From Paenibacillus sp. JQZ6Y-1 (GTDB taxonomy: Bacteria; Bacillota; Bacilli; Paenibacillales; Paenibacillaceae), in the NCBI RefSeq assembly GCF_040719145.1, contig NZ_JBFDUZ010000001.1, positions 1,364,001 to 1,428,000 on the forward strand: a stretch of 64,000 nt of DNA, given 5' to 3'. Made by a program: the position numbers and the translations under genes. The notes below the pieces were generated by a model. It had not been told where the DNA came from. It saw only the letters and a list, made by a program, of their open reading frames with translations, and did no database searches. Each line of letters begins with the position of its first letter. The stretch's first letter is position 1. Below are positions 35,018 through 44,411 of the stretch, piece after piece.

Positions 35018-36004
35018 TTATTGGAAAATTCCTGCTTTTTGAGACGTTGCCTTGATACCGTTAGCATCATTGACGACTGTATTGCCAAAAGTAGTCAGTG
35101 ACCCATTAGGACCAGTAGCCAGATCAAGATAACTCAGATCGCTATTGTTACCATACCAAGACCAAGCGAGCCAGCCGACCCCTTTTTGCTGACCGTAGCG
35201 CATGATCGCTTGTTCATCCACATCGCCATTCGTATGTTGACCACCAAATTCGCCAATGATCAACGGCAGCCCTTTGTTCAGTACAGCTTCCATATTGGAT
35301 TTAACAATCGCATCGGTACCACCTGCATACTCGTACATATGGATTGAGAAGATCGTATTTTTGAGACTATCGGCGGCAAAGACGCTTTGACCATAATCAA
35401 CGATTGATTGTGGATATTGTCCCCAACCCGCAGCGTCAACGATCAATGTATTTTTGATTCCAGCGTTACGTAGCTTTGGAATGGCTTGCTTGTACCCGTC
35501 TGCCCAAGCGCTGCCGTTCCATGTACCGTACCATTCGTTGGCAATATTAACGATCACGCGATCTTCCTTGCCGATCAGCGCATCTTTAATACTGATCCAA
35601 TAATTAACGGCGGCATCCAACGACGCATAATCGTCTTTGCCAGTCGCATCATGAACCTCCAGTACAGCGATCATTTTGTTCTGATTAACGAGCGAGATGA
35701 TAGTTTTGACCGAATTGACATCGTCCTTGGTGTATTGAACGCCGTTGGAGAGCACAATACGTACAGTATTGGCGCCTGTTTTGGCAATAGCAGGGATAGC
35801 GGTATTCAGATCATTTTTGAACCATGTATGCGCATGATTGACTCCACGCATAACAAACGGCTTACCTGTCGAATCATATAATTTGGTACCGCTTACATAA
35901 AAGCCTGAAGCAGCGGAAGCTCCGCCAGCCCACCCAGCTAAACTATACATCACTAACATGGAGACCAGGGTGAACAGTAATCCCTTGCTTAATCGCTTCT
36001 TCAT
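35018..36004 (-). CDS. Secreted GH5 endo-beta-1,4-mannanase
   Basis: This 328-residue precursor has a signal peptide ending near ASA-AS (about residue 31). The GH5 domain shows GFYVSGTKLYDSTGKPFVMRGVNHAHTWF, the acid/base Glu157 in NIANEW, HMYEYAG, and the nucleophile Glu252 in IIGEFGGQHTNGDVDE. These match bacterial subfamily 8 mannanases from Bacillus and Paenibacillus. It is a single-domain enzyme without a binding module. It cuts mannan and glucomannan main chains outside the cell, feeding the importer encoded at 40109-43229. The ribosome site is CCGGAGG with 6-7 nt spacing. A 330-nt leader separates it from the LacI gene. Confidence 0.92.
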   Translation of the reverse strand: MKKRLSKGLLFTLVSMLVMYSLAGWAGGASAASGFYVSGTKLYDSTGKPFVMRGVNHAHTWFKNDLNTAIPAIAKTGANTVRIVLSNGVQYTKDDVNSVKTIISLVNQNKMIAVLEVHDATGKDDYASLDAAVNYWISIKDALIGKEDRVIVNIANEWYGTWNGSAWADGYKQAIPKLRNAGIKNTLIVDAAGWGQYPQSIVDYGQSVFAADSLKNTIFSIHMYEYAGGTDAIVKSNMEAVLNKGLPLIIGEFGGQHTNGDVDEQAIMRYGQQKGVGWLAWSWYGNNSDLSYLDLATGPNGSLTTFGNTVVNDANGIKATSQKAGIFQ

Positions 36005-36334
36005 ACATCTACCTCCGGTTTGTTTTATTTATTTTAACCTGCTAGAGCGCTGTACATGCACGAATCAAACAGGCTGGCCAGCCACACGCCTTTGCAAAGT
36101 CAAAATCAAAAGGAAAACAGCAGTGTTTATGGTGAGTTACAAAAGTTGAATCGTAGCTAATCGTACTTAGTCGGGAAATAATACCTATAGAACGGTATAG
36201 TTTCGTTGCCTATGTCGCTCCGCGGATCGGATGCCATTCGATAATAGTGGGAATCCGACCGAACCGCCACCCGCCTAGCACTGTTGCCGTGCAGTCGGAA
36301 GGAGGCAGTCAGATTCGGAAAAAAGGAAATGTGA
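36005..36334 (-). other. Structured non-coding leader between the LacI and mannanase genes
   Basis: No gene is seen in these 330 bp. Several inverted repeats compete. ATCCGA (36253-36258) can pair with TCGGAT (36227-36232), while the overlapping TCCGAC (36254-36259) can pair with GTCGGA (36294-36299), which encloses a small GCAC/GTGC hairpin. A further ATACC/GGTAT hairpin lies at 36181-36198. I recognise no known riboswitch class. Since LacI and mannanase genes share a strand, it may be a LacI terminator or the mannanase leader. Confidence 0.4.
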
Positions 36335-37342
36335 TTATACTAGCGATTGCACGGAATCGCGAACGATAATATTGCCTTGTACCAGCACCCGACCAAACCG
36401 GGTTTCTGGTGTACGAATTTTTTTGAGCATAGATTGTACAGCCGTCGATGCCATGTGATGAATATCAACTTCTACGGTGGTGAGATGAGGCTCGGATAAG
36501 GTCGCGTATATATCATTATCAAAGCCGACAATGGAGCAGTCTGTGGGTACACGATAACCACTTGCTTGCAGTTTTTGCAACAGCAAATGAGCCACCTGAT
36601 CACAGTTGCATACAAACGCAGACGGCATCTGCTTCGGAAGCTCAAGCTCCACAAAGCTTCCTTGCTCATCCCGATCTTTTACAATCCATTCCGGCTTCAA
36701 CTCCAGACGATGCTCCAGCAGCGATTTGTAATAGCCGAGGAAGCGGTCCTGAATACTACTTGTCGAATAGAGATTGCCTACATAAGCGATATCCCGATGA
36801 CCCTGTCGAATGAGTGTGTTGGTCAGCTCATAAGCACCGTAAAAGTTATCGGTAATGATCGCATCAATCTCCGAATGTTCATCGTAAAAGTCGAGAAACA
36901 TCTTAGGCAGTTCAATCGGCTCGATAATCTCGATATATTCCTTGCTCACCTGACCGAGCATAATGAAGCCGTCGACCTTTTGCTCATGATAGATGCGAGG
37001 GAGGTTCAGATTCTCCTCGTCATGATGACTTAAAATGTGCAGAATGCCGTAGTAGTTGTGCTGCTGTAGCGCAACAGCAATTTCTTGATACAGACGTAGG
37101 TAAAAGGTTTGCGTCGTATCAGTAAAACGCTCAGGAATAATCACGCCCACATTGTAAGTAAGACCTTCCCGCATCGATTTGGCTACCGAATTGATCCGGT
37201 AGCCCATTTCCCATGCAGCTAGCTTGATTTTTTCCTTGAGTTCGTCGCTAACTCCATCTTTATCATTCAATGCTTTGGATACGGTAACACTGCTAACGCC
37301 CATCTTCAGGGCAATATCGCGCATGGTGATATTTTTATTCAT
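36335..37342 (-). CDS. LacI-family repressor of the mannan locus
   Basis: This 335-residue protein has a LacI helix-turn-helix at 5-30 (ITMRDIALKMGVSSVTVSKALNDKDGVS) with hinge helix INSVAKSMREG, and a periplasmic-binding-protein-like sugar-sensing domain (YNVGVIIPERF...VDGFIMLG...DCSIVGFDNDIYATLSEPHLTTVEVD). It lies between the mannanase and GH130/epimerase genes, all on the same strand. A palindrome at 40056-40075 and a related one at 39908-39927 in the divergent promoter region are its likely operators, both having the central CG of LacI-type sites. A manno-oligosaccharide is the probable inducer. Confidence 0.92.
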   Translation of the reverse strand: MNKNITMRDIALKMGVSSVTVSKALNDKDGVSDELKEKIKLAAWEMGYRINSVAKSMREGLTYNVGVIIPERFTDTTQTFYLRLYQEIAVALQQHNYYGILHILSHHDEENLNLPRIYHEQKVDGFIMLGQVSKEYIEIIEPIELPKMFLDFYDEHSEIDAIITDNFYGAYELTNTLIRQGHRDIAYVGNLYSTSSIQDRFLGYYKSLLEHRLELKPEWIVKDRDEQGSFVELELPKQMPSAFVCNCDQVAHLLLQKLQASGYRVPTDCSIVGFDNDIYATLSEPHLTTVEVDIHHMASTAVQSMLKKIRTPETRFGRVLVQGNIIVRDSVQSLV

Positions 37343-37510
37343 CTCTCATCTCCTGGGCTTCTCTAGGTTCACTGCTGTCCGCAGCCAGTCACGGCTACTG
37401 CTTCCCAAGGGATAGCATAGTATGCCTTTTGACGCATGCGATAGTAACAACAGTATAACGGTTCGTTATCCAGTAATAAAGAGATGGCGACCGCTGAGAC
37501 GGCAAGTGAC

Positions 37511-38704
37511 CTATTCGGCAGGAGTGAGAGTGGAAGATAGTAGCTTTTCATTTTGCTCGATCAATGCGCCGCGCTGCTTGGCACAATCAAGGGAACGCAG
37601 CGGATCGGCAGGCGTGTGGAACGCATAGTCTACCAAGCGGTCGATTGTCGTTGTCGCTACATGAATACGTGTATCACTGGACGCATAGTAAATAAATACC
37701 TCGCCTCGCTCGTTCACAACAGCACCATTACAGAAAATGACATTGGATACATCGCCTACACGTTCTGCATCGTAAGGCGCGATAAAATGCCCACCCGGCT
37801 TGGCGATAATCTCGGCAGGATTATCCAGACTGGTTACAAATACATACAACACATAGCGCAGCCCAGCTGCCGTATTGCGTACACCGTGCGCAATATGAAT
37901 CCAACCACGCTCAGTTTTGATCGGAGCGGGACCTTGTCCATTTTTGGCTTCATAGACGGTATGATAACGGCGTTCATCAATGACGGTTTCGCTATCAATG
38001 ATCGGCTGGGTAATGTCTTCACAATAACCAAAGGCAATGCCGCCGCCAGAACCGGTCGAAATAAAGCCATCCTGCGGACGAGTATAAAAGGCATATTTGC
38101 CATGTACAAACTCTGGATGCAGCACCACGTTACGCTGCTGCGGGGAAGAAGTGCGAATATTAGGCAACCGTTCCCATGTCTTGAGATCACGAGTGCGTAC
38201 AAGCCCCGCCTGTGCCACCGCACTCGATGTATCGTGTGCCAGAGCGGAGGGGTCCTTCTGCTCCGAGCAGTAAATGCCATAGATCCAGCCATCTTCATGC
38301 TTCACAAGCCGCATATCATACATATTCGTTTCGTTCGGATCTACATCGTCCCAAGTCAGCGGCTTACCGACAAAGCGGAAGTTGTCGATCCCATTATCGC
38401 TCTCTGCTAGGGCAAAGAAGGATTTGCGATCCAGCCCTTCCGTACGAGAAACAAGAATGTATTTGCCATCATGGTAGATAGCCCCCGGATTGAGCGCGGC
38501 ATTGACCCCAAGACGCTCCAAGAATAATGGATTTGTCGCTTGATCTAGATCAAAGCGCCAGTGCACAGGCACATGATGGCGAGTCAGCACGGGATAACGA
38601 TAGCGCTCATAGATTCCATTGTAAAATGTTGAATCCACCTCATTGCGGCGTTGTAGCAGTTCGTTTTGTCTAGCTGCAAGGGCAGCATATTGCTCATGAA
38701 TCAT
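37511..38704 (-). CDS. GH130 4-O-beta-D-mannosyl-D-glucose phosphorylase (GH130_1 type)
   Basis: This 397-residue cytoplasmic enzyme shows the five-bladed propeller signatures of GH130: [59 protein letters not shown], and [21 protein letters not shown]. The RKSFFA and NIDNFRF-like segments point to the mannosyl-glucose phosphorylase subfamily. The enzyme splits Man-beta-1,4-Glc with phosphate into mannose-1-phosphate and glucose. Its start ATG at 38704 overlaps the stop of the epimerase gene by 4 bp (ATGA), so the pair is co-translated: the epimerase makes the substrate from mannobiose. Eleven in-frame codons upstream lie within the epimerase gene and are not used. Confidence 0.9.
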   Translation of the reverse strand: MIHEQYAALAARQNELLQRRNEVDSTFYNGIYERYRYPVLTRHHVPVHWRFDLDQATNPLFLERLGVNAALNPGAIYHDGKYILVSRTEGLDRKSFFALAESDNGIDNFRFVGKPLTWDDVDPNETNMYDMRLVKHEDGWIYGIYCSEQKDPSALAHDTSSAVAQAGLVRTRDLKTWERLPNIRTSSPQQRNVVLHPEFVHGKYAFYTRPQDGFISTGSGGGIAFGYCEDITQPIIDSETVIDERRYHTVYEAKNGQGPAPIKTERGWIHIAHGVRNTAAGLRYVLYVFVTSLDNPAEIIAKPGGHFIAPYDAERVGDVSNVIFCNGAVVNERGEVFIYYASSDTRIHVATTTIDRLVDYAFHTPADPLRSLDCAKQRGALIEQNEKLLSSTLTPAE

Positions 38705-39891
38705 TGCTTGTTCATCCTCTCTATAAGTTCTATGCAAAAGCGGCTGTTATGATATGGACATTTCCACATTCCAGCAATCTCGCGTGTTCCCGGGTGCCCA
38801 TCGTCATCGACAGACCAGAACCATTCGCCACCGGGGCGGGAATCGATCAGATGCGTTCGTGTGTATGTCCACAATCCGGCAACTGTATCCAGAAAGCGTG
38901 CATCGCCGGTACGCTGGTACGCATTGTAAAAGCCAACCATCGCTTCTGCCTGCACCCACCAGATACGCGTTGTATCGATATGATCTTGTTCCTGCTCATT
39001 CATTAGCGATCCATCCGCTTGTATCGCACACTCAGCTACACCGTTAGCCAGCCCTTCGATCATTTCGATATAGGATGGCTCGTGACAATCAATCGCGCTC
39101 ATCGCATCATCAATGAGCCAGCTAGCTTCAATATCATGACCAAAGGAAGTCAAATCAAGCAGTGACTTCCAATCCCGATCAAAAAATACATGCAGTCGAT
39201 GCTTAACTGGATCATACATCCGTTGCCGCAAAATGAGCAGTAGTCGCTTTAGTGCATCCTGTACACGTTGGTCTGGCCAGACACGATACAATGTCGTATA
39301 CGCTTCCAATACATGGATATGCGTATTCATCGTAATATCCGCCATCACGCCATTCTCGCTCAGCATCTCATTCGGTTGCTGCTGCCAGCGGCGATCGAAC
39401 TCCTCACGATAAGCGCCTAATTCGGCGTCGTAACCAATGCTTTCAATCAGATGAAATAGTGCTATTGCTTGTTCCAACGCTGCGGGAACAGCAGTTGCGC
39501 GGTAATATTCACTCAGAGCGTAGATGGCGAATGCCTGATTGTATACATGCTTGCGTGTATCCAATGGTTTACCCGTATGATTTACCGACCAGTAGATGCC
39601 CTGATGCTCTGAATCGGTAAGCGCAACACTTAAAAAACGGTACGCATGATGTGCATGGACTGCAATATCTTCATTTCCCGTGACTCGGTACGCTGCTGCA
39701 AACGACCATAATAACCGTGCTGTGGCAATGCCACCCTTGGGCTGATCATGTCGCTGCTCTAATTCATAATTCACTTCGCCATAATACCCACCATACTGTT
39801 CATCCTTCAGATTCATCCAAAAGGGAAGGATATGCTCCAGCCATTCCTGTCTGATTTCCTCGTGCAATTGCTCCATTGATAGTGTCGTCAC
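38701..39891 (-). CDS. Cellobiose/mannobiose 2-epimerase (AGE family)
   Basis: This 396-residue enzyme has the (alpha/alpha)6-barrel signatures of the N-acylglucosamine/cellobiose 2-epimerase family: [49 protein letters not shown] and the C-terminal [17 protein letters not shown], which supply the catalytic histidines. It epimerises the reducing-end sugar of beta-1,4 disaccharides, for example mannobiose to mannosyl-glucose. The following gene encodes the phosphorylase that consumes this product. Translation starts at GTG 39891 behind GAAGAAGGTG. A divergent regulatory region with a palindromic site lies upstream. Confidence 0.92.
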   Translation of the reverse strand: MTTLSMEQLHEEIRQEWLEHILPFWMNLKDEQYGGYYGEVNYELEQRHDQPKGGIATARLLWSFAAAYRVTGNEDIAVHAHHAYRFLSVALTDSEHQGIYWSVNHTGKPLDTRKHVYNQAFAIYALSEYYRATAVPAALEQAIALFHLIESIGYDAELGAYREEFDRRWQQQPNEMLSENGVMADITMNTHIHVLEAYTTLYRVWPDQRVQDALKRLLLILRQRMYDPVKHRLHVFFDRDWKSLLDLTSFGHDIEASWLIDDAMSAIDCHEPSYIEMIEGLANGVAECAIQADGSLMNEQEQDHIDTTRIWWVQAEAMVGFYNAYQRTGDARFLDTVAGLWTYTRTHLIDSRPGGEWFWSVDDDGHPGTREIAGMWKCPYHNSRFCIELIERMNKQ

Positions 39892-39907
39892 ACATACACC
39901 TTCTTCA

Positions 39908-39927
39908 TAACTTTATCGATTACTTTA
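39908..39927. promoter_or_regulatory. Candidate LacI operator, epimerase side
   Basis: TAACTTTATCGATTACTTTA matches the palindrome at 40056-40075 at 16 of 20 positions, including the central AATCGATTA-like core. It lies 17 bp upstream of the epimerase start codon on the reverse strand. Confidence 0.55.
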
Positions 39928-40025
39928 TATTTCAATATAATAACATCTCAAAGCGAAAGTCAATTGGAAAATAACGAACTCATTTGTCTATTGTCATGAT
40001 TCTATATATAAAATAGATATTGACT

Positions 40026-40039
40026 AGAAAGCGTTATCA
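40026..40039 (+). promoter_or_regulatory. cre-like site (CcpA) in the ABC importer promoter
   Basis: AGAAAGCGTTATCA matches the cre consensus at 13 of 14 positions (first T is A). It lies between a possible -35 box TTGACT (40020-40025) and a possible -10 box TATAGA (40041-40046), whose 15-bp spacing is short. Confidence 0.6.
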
Positions 40040-40055
40040 TTATAGAATCCATTTG

Positions 40056-40075
40056 TAACCTAATCGATTAGGTTA
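40056..40075. promoter_or_regulatory. 20-bp perfect palindrome, candidate LacI operator
   Basis: TAACCTAATCGATTAGGTTA is its own reverse complement over all 20 bases, with a central CG as in LacI-family operators. It lies just downstream of the putative importer promoter and 33 bp before the binding-protein gene. The LacI-family gene of the same locus is the obvious candidate to bind it. Confidence 0.75.
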
Positions 40076-40108
40076 AATTAAGTAAAGGAATAAGGGAGGG
40101 GGATTATT

Positions 40109-41410
40109 ATGAACTTGCGCAAATGGATGACGGGTGCGATCGCATCGGTGCTGGCTATATCCCTGCTCAGTGGATGTGGGAGCAGTGGATCGGAAGCCGG
40201 TAATGATCCAAATCAACTGTCAGGTGAGATTACTGTAATTACACAGCGTACAGACATCGTGGATACAGTGTTTCAGGATTACGCCAAGGAGTTTGAAAAA
40301 TTATACCCAGATGTCAAAGTGAATTTTGAAGCGTTGTCTGATTATGAAGGTCAGATCAAGGTACGGATGAGCACGAAGGATTATGGCGATGTGCTGCTGA
40401 TTCCGACTAGCATTCCCATTAAGGATATTCCAGACTTTTTTGAGCCGCTCGGTTCCTATGATGAGATGAAGGATAAGTATACAGGCATCGAAGAGCGTAT
40501 GGTTGATAATCAAGTGTATGGTATCCCGGTTGCTATTACATATTCGGGAATCATTTATAACAAAGCCGTATTTAAACAAGCGGGTATTACCACGATTCCG
40601 AAAACAACGGAGCAATTCATCAATGCTTTGCAGCAGGTGAAGCAGAACACACAGGCAGTGCCTCTGTATACGAACTACGCTTCTGGCTGGGCATTGACAC
40701 AGTGGGAATCCGATCTTACAACAGTCGCGGGTGACCCGGATTATGTGAATATCAAACAACCTGCTTCGGATAATAACTTTGTGGCTGGTCAACCGCATTA
40801 CGATCTGTACAAAGTCATGTACGATGCAGCGAAAAATGGTCTGATTGAAAAGGACCCAACCACTACCGATTGGGAAACGTCCAAAGCCGATCTTGCTAGC
40901 GGCAAAATTGCCACGATGGTACTTGGTTCTTGGGCAATTGATCAGGTGAAAGGGCTTGCTACCAACAAAGACGATATTGGGTTTATGCCGTTCCCTACTA
41001 ATGCTTCCAAGGTGATCGTGCCGCTCGCTGCCGATTACAATTTGGCGATCAATGTGAATAGTGAAAACAAAGCAGCTGCACGCGCATGGGTGGACTGGTT
41101 TACCAACAAATCGAATTACGCGGTGGAGCAGGCTGGCAGTATCAGCCCTGCCAAAGGTGCAGAACTTCCTACGATCTTAAAGGATTATGAAAAGGATGGG
41201 GTCGAGTTCCAAACGATCACCCCAGCGAAAGCTGGCGAAGAAGGTCTTGTCGACAAGATTGATAAAGAAGGCGAAATCGGTTTATGGCAGCCTGACTTCA
41301 AAAAACGCATCATTGAAGCAGCAATCGGTAATACGAATGAATCGTATGATGACATTATGAAATCGCTGAATGAGGCATGGACCAAAGCCAGAGCGGCAGT
41401 TGCCCAATAA
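40109..41410 (+). CDS. ABC transporter sugar-binding lipoprotein
   Basis: This 433-residue protein has a lipoprotein signal peptide with lipobox LSGC (Cys23) and the fold of family 1 extracellular solute-binding proteins (GEITVITQRTDIVDTVFQDYAKEFEKLYPDVKVNFEAL; YGIPVAITYSGIIYNKAVFKQAGI; IATMVLGSWAIDQVKG). It captures oligosaccharides outside the membrane for the two permeases that follow. In this locus manno-oligosaccharides are the likely ligands. The start follows a strong AAGGGAGGGGG. Regulation by a LacI palindrome and a cre-like site just upstream is likely. Confidence 0.93.
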   Translation: MNLRKWMTGAIASVLAISLLSGCGSSGSEAGNDPNQLSGEITVITQRTDIVDTVFQDYAKEFEKLYPDVKVNFEALSDYEGQIKVRMSTKDYGDVLLIPTSIPIKDIPDFFEPLGSYDEMKDKYTGIEERMVDNQVYGIPVAITYSGIIYNKAVFKQAGITTIPKTTEQFINALQQVKQNTQAVPLYTNYASGWALTQWESDLTTVAGDPDYVNIKQPASDNNFVAGQPHYDLYKVMYDAAKNGLIEKDPTTTDWETSKADLASGKIATMVLGSWAIDQVKGLATNKDDIGFMPFPTNASKVIVPLAADYNLAINVNSENKAAARAWVDWFTNKSNYAVEQAGSISPAKGAELPTILKDYEKDGVEFQTITPAKAGEEGLVDKIDKEGEIGLWQPDFKKRIIEAAIGNTNESYDDIMKSLNEAWTKARAAVAQ

Positions 41411-41513
41411 ACGGCTATTGATAGCGGAGCATGGCGGAAAGGACGTGAGATGCTTTTCCGTTCTTTCTGTCCGCTTCTGCATGCACATGTGAGCCAAGCT
41501 GGAGGGAATCGAG

Positions 41514-42392
41514 TTGAAATTTTCCAATCTTAGTTATGCCAATCAGCGCAAGGTGATTATTGTTGGCTTTTCCGCAGTGCCGCTATTGCTACTGATTGTG
41601 TTCTCGTATTTACCGGTCATCAATATGTTCAAATACAGCTTTACCGACTGGAATGGTTACAGCAAACATATGGATATGGTTGGCTTCAAAAACTATGTGC
41701 GTATTTTTACAGAGCCAGAATACTTTTCCGTCTTTAAAGTGAGCTTGTACTATTTCTTTGGGACGTTTGTGCAGATGGGCTTAGCGCTATACTTTGCGAC
41801 CATTTTGAGCTTTCAGGTTCGCTTCAAAAATTGGTTCAAAGGCATTCTGTTTTTCCCATATATGCTGAACGGAGTGGCAATCGGATTTATTTTCCTGTTC
41901 TTTTTCCGCCCAGATGGCACATTGGATACGTTATTGCAGGCGGTCGGGCTGGGGCAGTATATACAGCTCTGGCTAGGGAATCCAGACATTATCAACTATT
42001 CGCTAGCAGGCGCATCGGTCTGGCGATATATGGGCTTTAACTTTATTATCTTCCTCGGTGCCATCTCGTCGATTGATCGTGACGTGTATGAAGCATCGGA
42101 TATTGATGGGGCGAATCGCTGGCATCAGTTTCGGCATATTATTTTGCCAAGTATTCAGAAGATTGTACAGCTGAATATCATCCTTGCTATCAGTGGGGCG
42201 ATCAGTGCTTTTGATATTCCGTACATTATGGTCGATGGCTCGAATGGTAGTGAAACGTTTGTCATCCAAACGATCAATCTGGCATTTAAATATAGCAAGC
42301 TGGGTCTTGCTTCTGCCTTGGCTGTGGTGCTGCTATTTATCGTCATTCTCGTTACGCTGCTTCAGCGCGCGCTGATCAAGGAGGATCGTTAA
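41514..42392 (+). CDS. ABC transporter permease, MalF-like
   Basis: This 292-residue protein has six membrane helices and the permease EAA loop (DRDVYEASDIDGANRWHQFRHIILPSI), where the ATPase docks. It follows the binding-protein gene and precedes the second permease, 3 nt away. Translation starts at TTG 41514, 7 nt after GGAGGG. No ATPase gene lies in the operon, as is usual for Bacillales carbohydrate importers that share an MsmX-type ATPase encoded elsewhere. Confidence 0.93.
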   Translation: MKFSNLSYANQRKVIIVGFSAVPLLLLIVFSYLPVINMFKYSFTDWNGYSKHMDMVGFKNYVRIFTEPEYFSVFKVSLYYFFGTFVQMGLALYFATILSFQVRFKNWFKGILFFPYMLNGVAIGFIFLFFFRPDGTLDTLLQAVGLGQYIQLWLGNPDIINYSLAGASVWRYMGFNFIIFLGAISSIDRDVYEASDIDGANRWHQFRHIILPSIQKIVQLNIILAISGAISAFDIPYIMVDGSNGSETFVIQTINLAFKYSKLGLASALAVVLLFIVILVTLLQRALIKEDR

Positions 42393-42395
42393 CTG

Positions 42396-43229
42396 ATGTA
42401 TACACTCAAATATTCCGTGGTATCGTTTCTCAAATACGCTTCTCTGGTGCTGGGTGCGGTAGTGGCATTGCTGCCCATTATTGTCGTGTTTTTTGCTTCT
42501 TTCAAAACAAAGCAGGAATACGCTGCAACAAGCCCTTTGTTGCCGCCTAGCAACTGGCTGAATTTCAGCAATTATGTCAAAGCATTTGTCGATGGCAAAA
42601 TGCTGCTCGGCTTTGCCAATACGACATTCATTCTAGTTGTGTCGATCATCGGAGCTACATTGCTTGGCTCAATGATTGCATTTGTACTGAATCGATTCAA
42701 ATTCCGCGGTAGCAAGCTGATTATGGGAGCGTTCCTGCTTGCCACGCTGATTCCAAGCGTGACAACGCAAGTGGCGACATTTCAGATCGTCAATGCGCTT
42801 GATCTGGTGAATACACGCTGGGCAGCGGTTGTGCTGTATCTCGGTACCGACATTATCGCGGTCTATATTTTCTTACAATTCCTCGATTCCATCTCAACTG
42901 CGCTGGATGAGTCTGCCATGCTGGATGGGGCGTCTTATTTTACAATCTACTGGAAAATTATACTGCCGTTGCTCAAGCCAGCCATTGTTACCGTCATTAT
43001 CGTGAAGGGTGTCAATATTTACAATGACTTTTACACACCATTCTTGTACATGCCCAAGTCAGGGCTTCAGGTCATATCGACGGCACTATTCAAGTTCAAG
43101 GGACCGTATGGATCGCAGTGGGAGGTCATTTGTGCGGGGATCATGATTGCGATTATTCCGACATTGATCATTTTCCTTATTCTGCAAAAGTATATTTATA
43201 ACGGATTTACAAATGGCTCTGTTAAATGA
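42396..43229 (+). CDS. ABC transporter permease, MalG-like
   Basis: This 277-residue protein has six membrane helices and the EAA loop in STALDESAMLDGASYFTIYWKIILPLLKPAI. It is the second permease of the sugar importer and pairs with the product of the preceding gene. AAGGAGG from the end of that gene serves as the ribosome site, so the two are tightly coupled. The substrate follows that of the binding protein. Confidence 0.93.
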   Translation: MYTLKYSVVSFLKYASLVLGAVVALLPIIVVFFASFKTKQEYAATSPLLPPSNWLNFSNYVKAFVDGKMLLGFANTTFILVVSIIGATLLGSMIAFVLNRFKFRGSKLIMGAFLLATLIPSVTTQVATFQIVNALDLVNTRWAAVVLYLGTDIIAVYIFLQFLDSISTALDESAMLDGASYFTIYWKIILPLLKPAIVTVIIVKGVNIYNDFYTPFLYMPKSGLQVISTALFKFKGPYGSQWEVICAGIMIAIIPTLIIFLILQKYIYNGFTNGSVK

Positions 43230-43352
43230 TCCTTTGTTCCACTTGGGATTATAGGAAGAAACGAACAGCAATAAGACGAGATTGAGAGCAGCATAGCAAT
43301 ATTTCAGTACAAGCGAATATTTATCTTTTTAGAGACAGGAGAGAATACGATT

Positions 43353-44387
43353 ATGACCCATATCACGCAATCGATTCATATTATTGGTGAAGCACTACCT
43401 CATCTGCCATGGCAAAACAAGCCGGACGGCTACGAATTCCCCGTTTGGCGTCACAGCAATAACCCTATTATTAAGCGGAATCCGGTCAAAGGAGTTGCCC
43501 GCATTTTTAACAGTGCTGTTGTTCCGTATGAAGGGCGCTTTGTTGGCGTATTTCGCGCCGAGACAACGAATGGACGTCCGCATTTGCACCTCGGTTGGAG
43601 TGAAGATGGATTGGATTGGAAGATCGAAGAAGAACGTATCGAATTTCGCGACGAGCAAGGTCAGCCCTTTCAGCCGAATTATGCGTACGATCCGCGAGTG
43701 GTGCGCGTAGAGGATACGTATTATGTCATCTGGTGCACGGATTTTTACGGAGCGGCAATCGGCTTTGCAAGCACCAAAGATTTTAAAACATTTACCCGTC
43801 TTGAAAATCCATTCTTGCCGTTCAACCGCAATGGCGTGTTGTTTCCGCGCAAGATCAACGATACATTCCTGATGCTATCTCGTCCGAGCGATAGCGGTCA
43901 TACACCATTTGGAGATGTGTTTGTTAGCGAAAGCCCGGATCTAGTTCACTGGGGCAAGCACCGTCATGTTATGGCAAAAGGTGGAGATGGCTGGTGGCAA
44001 GCGGTGAAAATTGGTGGCGGTCCCGCACCGATTGAAACAAGCGAAGGCTGGCTGATGTTTTATCATGGCGTAACAGGCACCTGCAATGGGCTTGTCTACA
44101 GCATGGGTTCGGTCATTCTGGATCGAGATGAGCCATCGCGTGTAAAATACCGTTCGTCTACCTTTGTCCTCACACCAGAGGAATGGTACGAGGAGCAAGG
44201 ATTTGTATCCAATGTCGTCTTCCCGTGCGCTACTTTGCATGATGCGGACACCGGACGAATCGCGATCTATTATGGAGCAGCAGATACGTACGTCGGTATT
44301 GCCTACACAACAGTAGAAGAGATTGTTCGTTATACAATCGACCATCACGAAGACATCGCTGATGATAGCGAAATAGGGCGCATGTAA
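43353..44387 (+). CDS. GH130 beta-1,4-mannooligosaccharide phosphorylase (GH130_2 type)
   Basis: This 344-residue cytoplasmic enzyme carries NPIIKRNPVKGVARIFNSAVVPYEGRFVGVFRAE, YAYDPRVVRVEDTYYVIWCTDFYG and GGGPAPIETSEGWLMFYHGV, signatures of the GH130 propeller. The RNPVKGVARIFNSAV block fits the subfamily that phosphorolyses beta-1,4-mannooligosaccharides to mannose-1-phosphate and a shortened chain. It complements the mannosyl-glucose phosphorylase of the divergent operon. It follows the importer permeases and has the ribosome site ACAGGAGAG. Confidence 0.9.
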   Translation: MTHITQSIHIIGEALPHLPWQNKPDGYEFPVWRHSNNPIIKRNPVKGVARIFNSAVVPYEGRFVGVFRAETTNGRPHLHLGWSEDGLDWKIEEERIEFRDEQGQPFQPNYAYDPRVVRVEDTYYVIWCTDFYGAAIGFASTKDFKTFTRLENPFLPFNRNGVLFPRKINDTFLMLSRPSDSGHTPFGDVFVSESPDLVHWGKHRHVMAKGGDGWWQAVKIGGGPAPIETSEGWLMFYHGVTGTCNGLVYSMGSVILDRDEPSRVKYRSSTFVLTPEEWYEEQGFVSNVVFPCATLHDADTGRIAIYYGAADTYVGIAYTTVEEIVRYTIDHHEDIADDSEIGRM

Positions 44388-44411
44388 ATCATGCAGCAGA
44401 AAGGAATCCGT

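Noticed and set aside
36030-36150. Cyclic di-GMP riboswitch in the mannanase leader
   Set aside because: A GCAAAG stretch recalls the class I core, but the partner helices and tetraloop receptor are missing.
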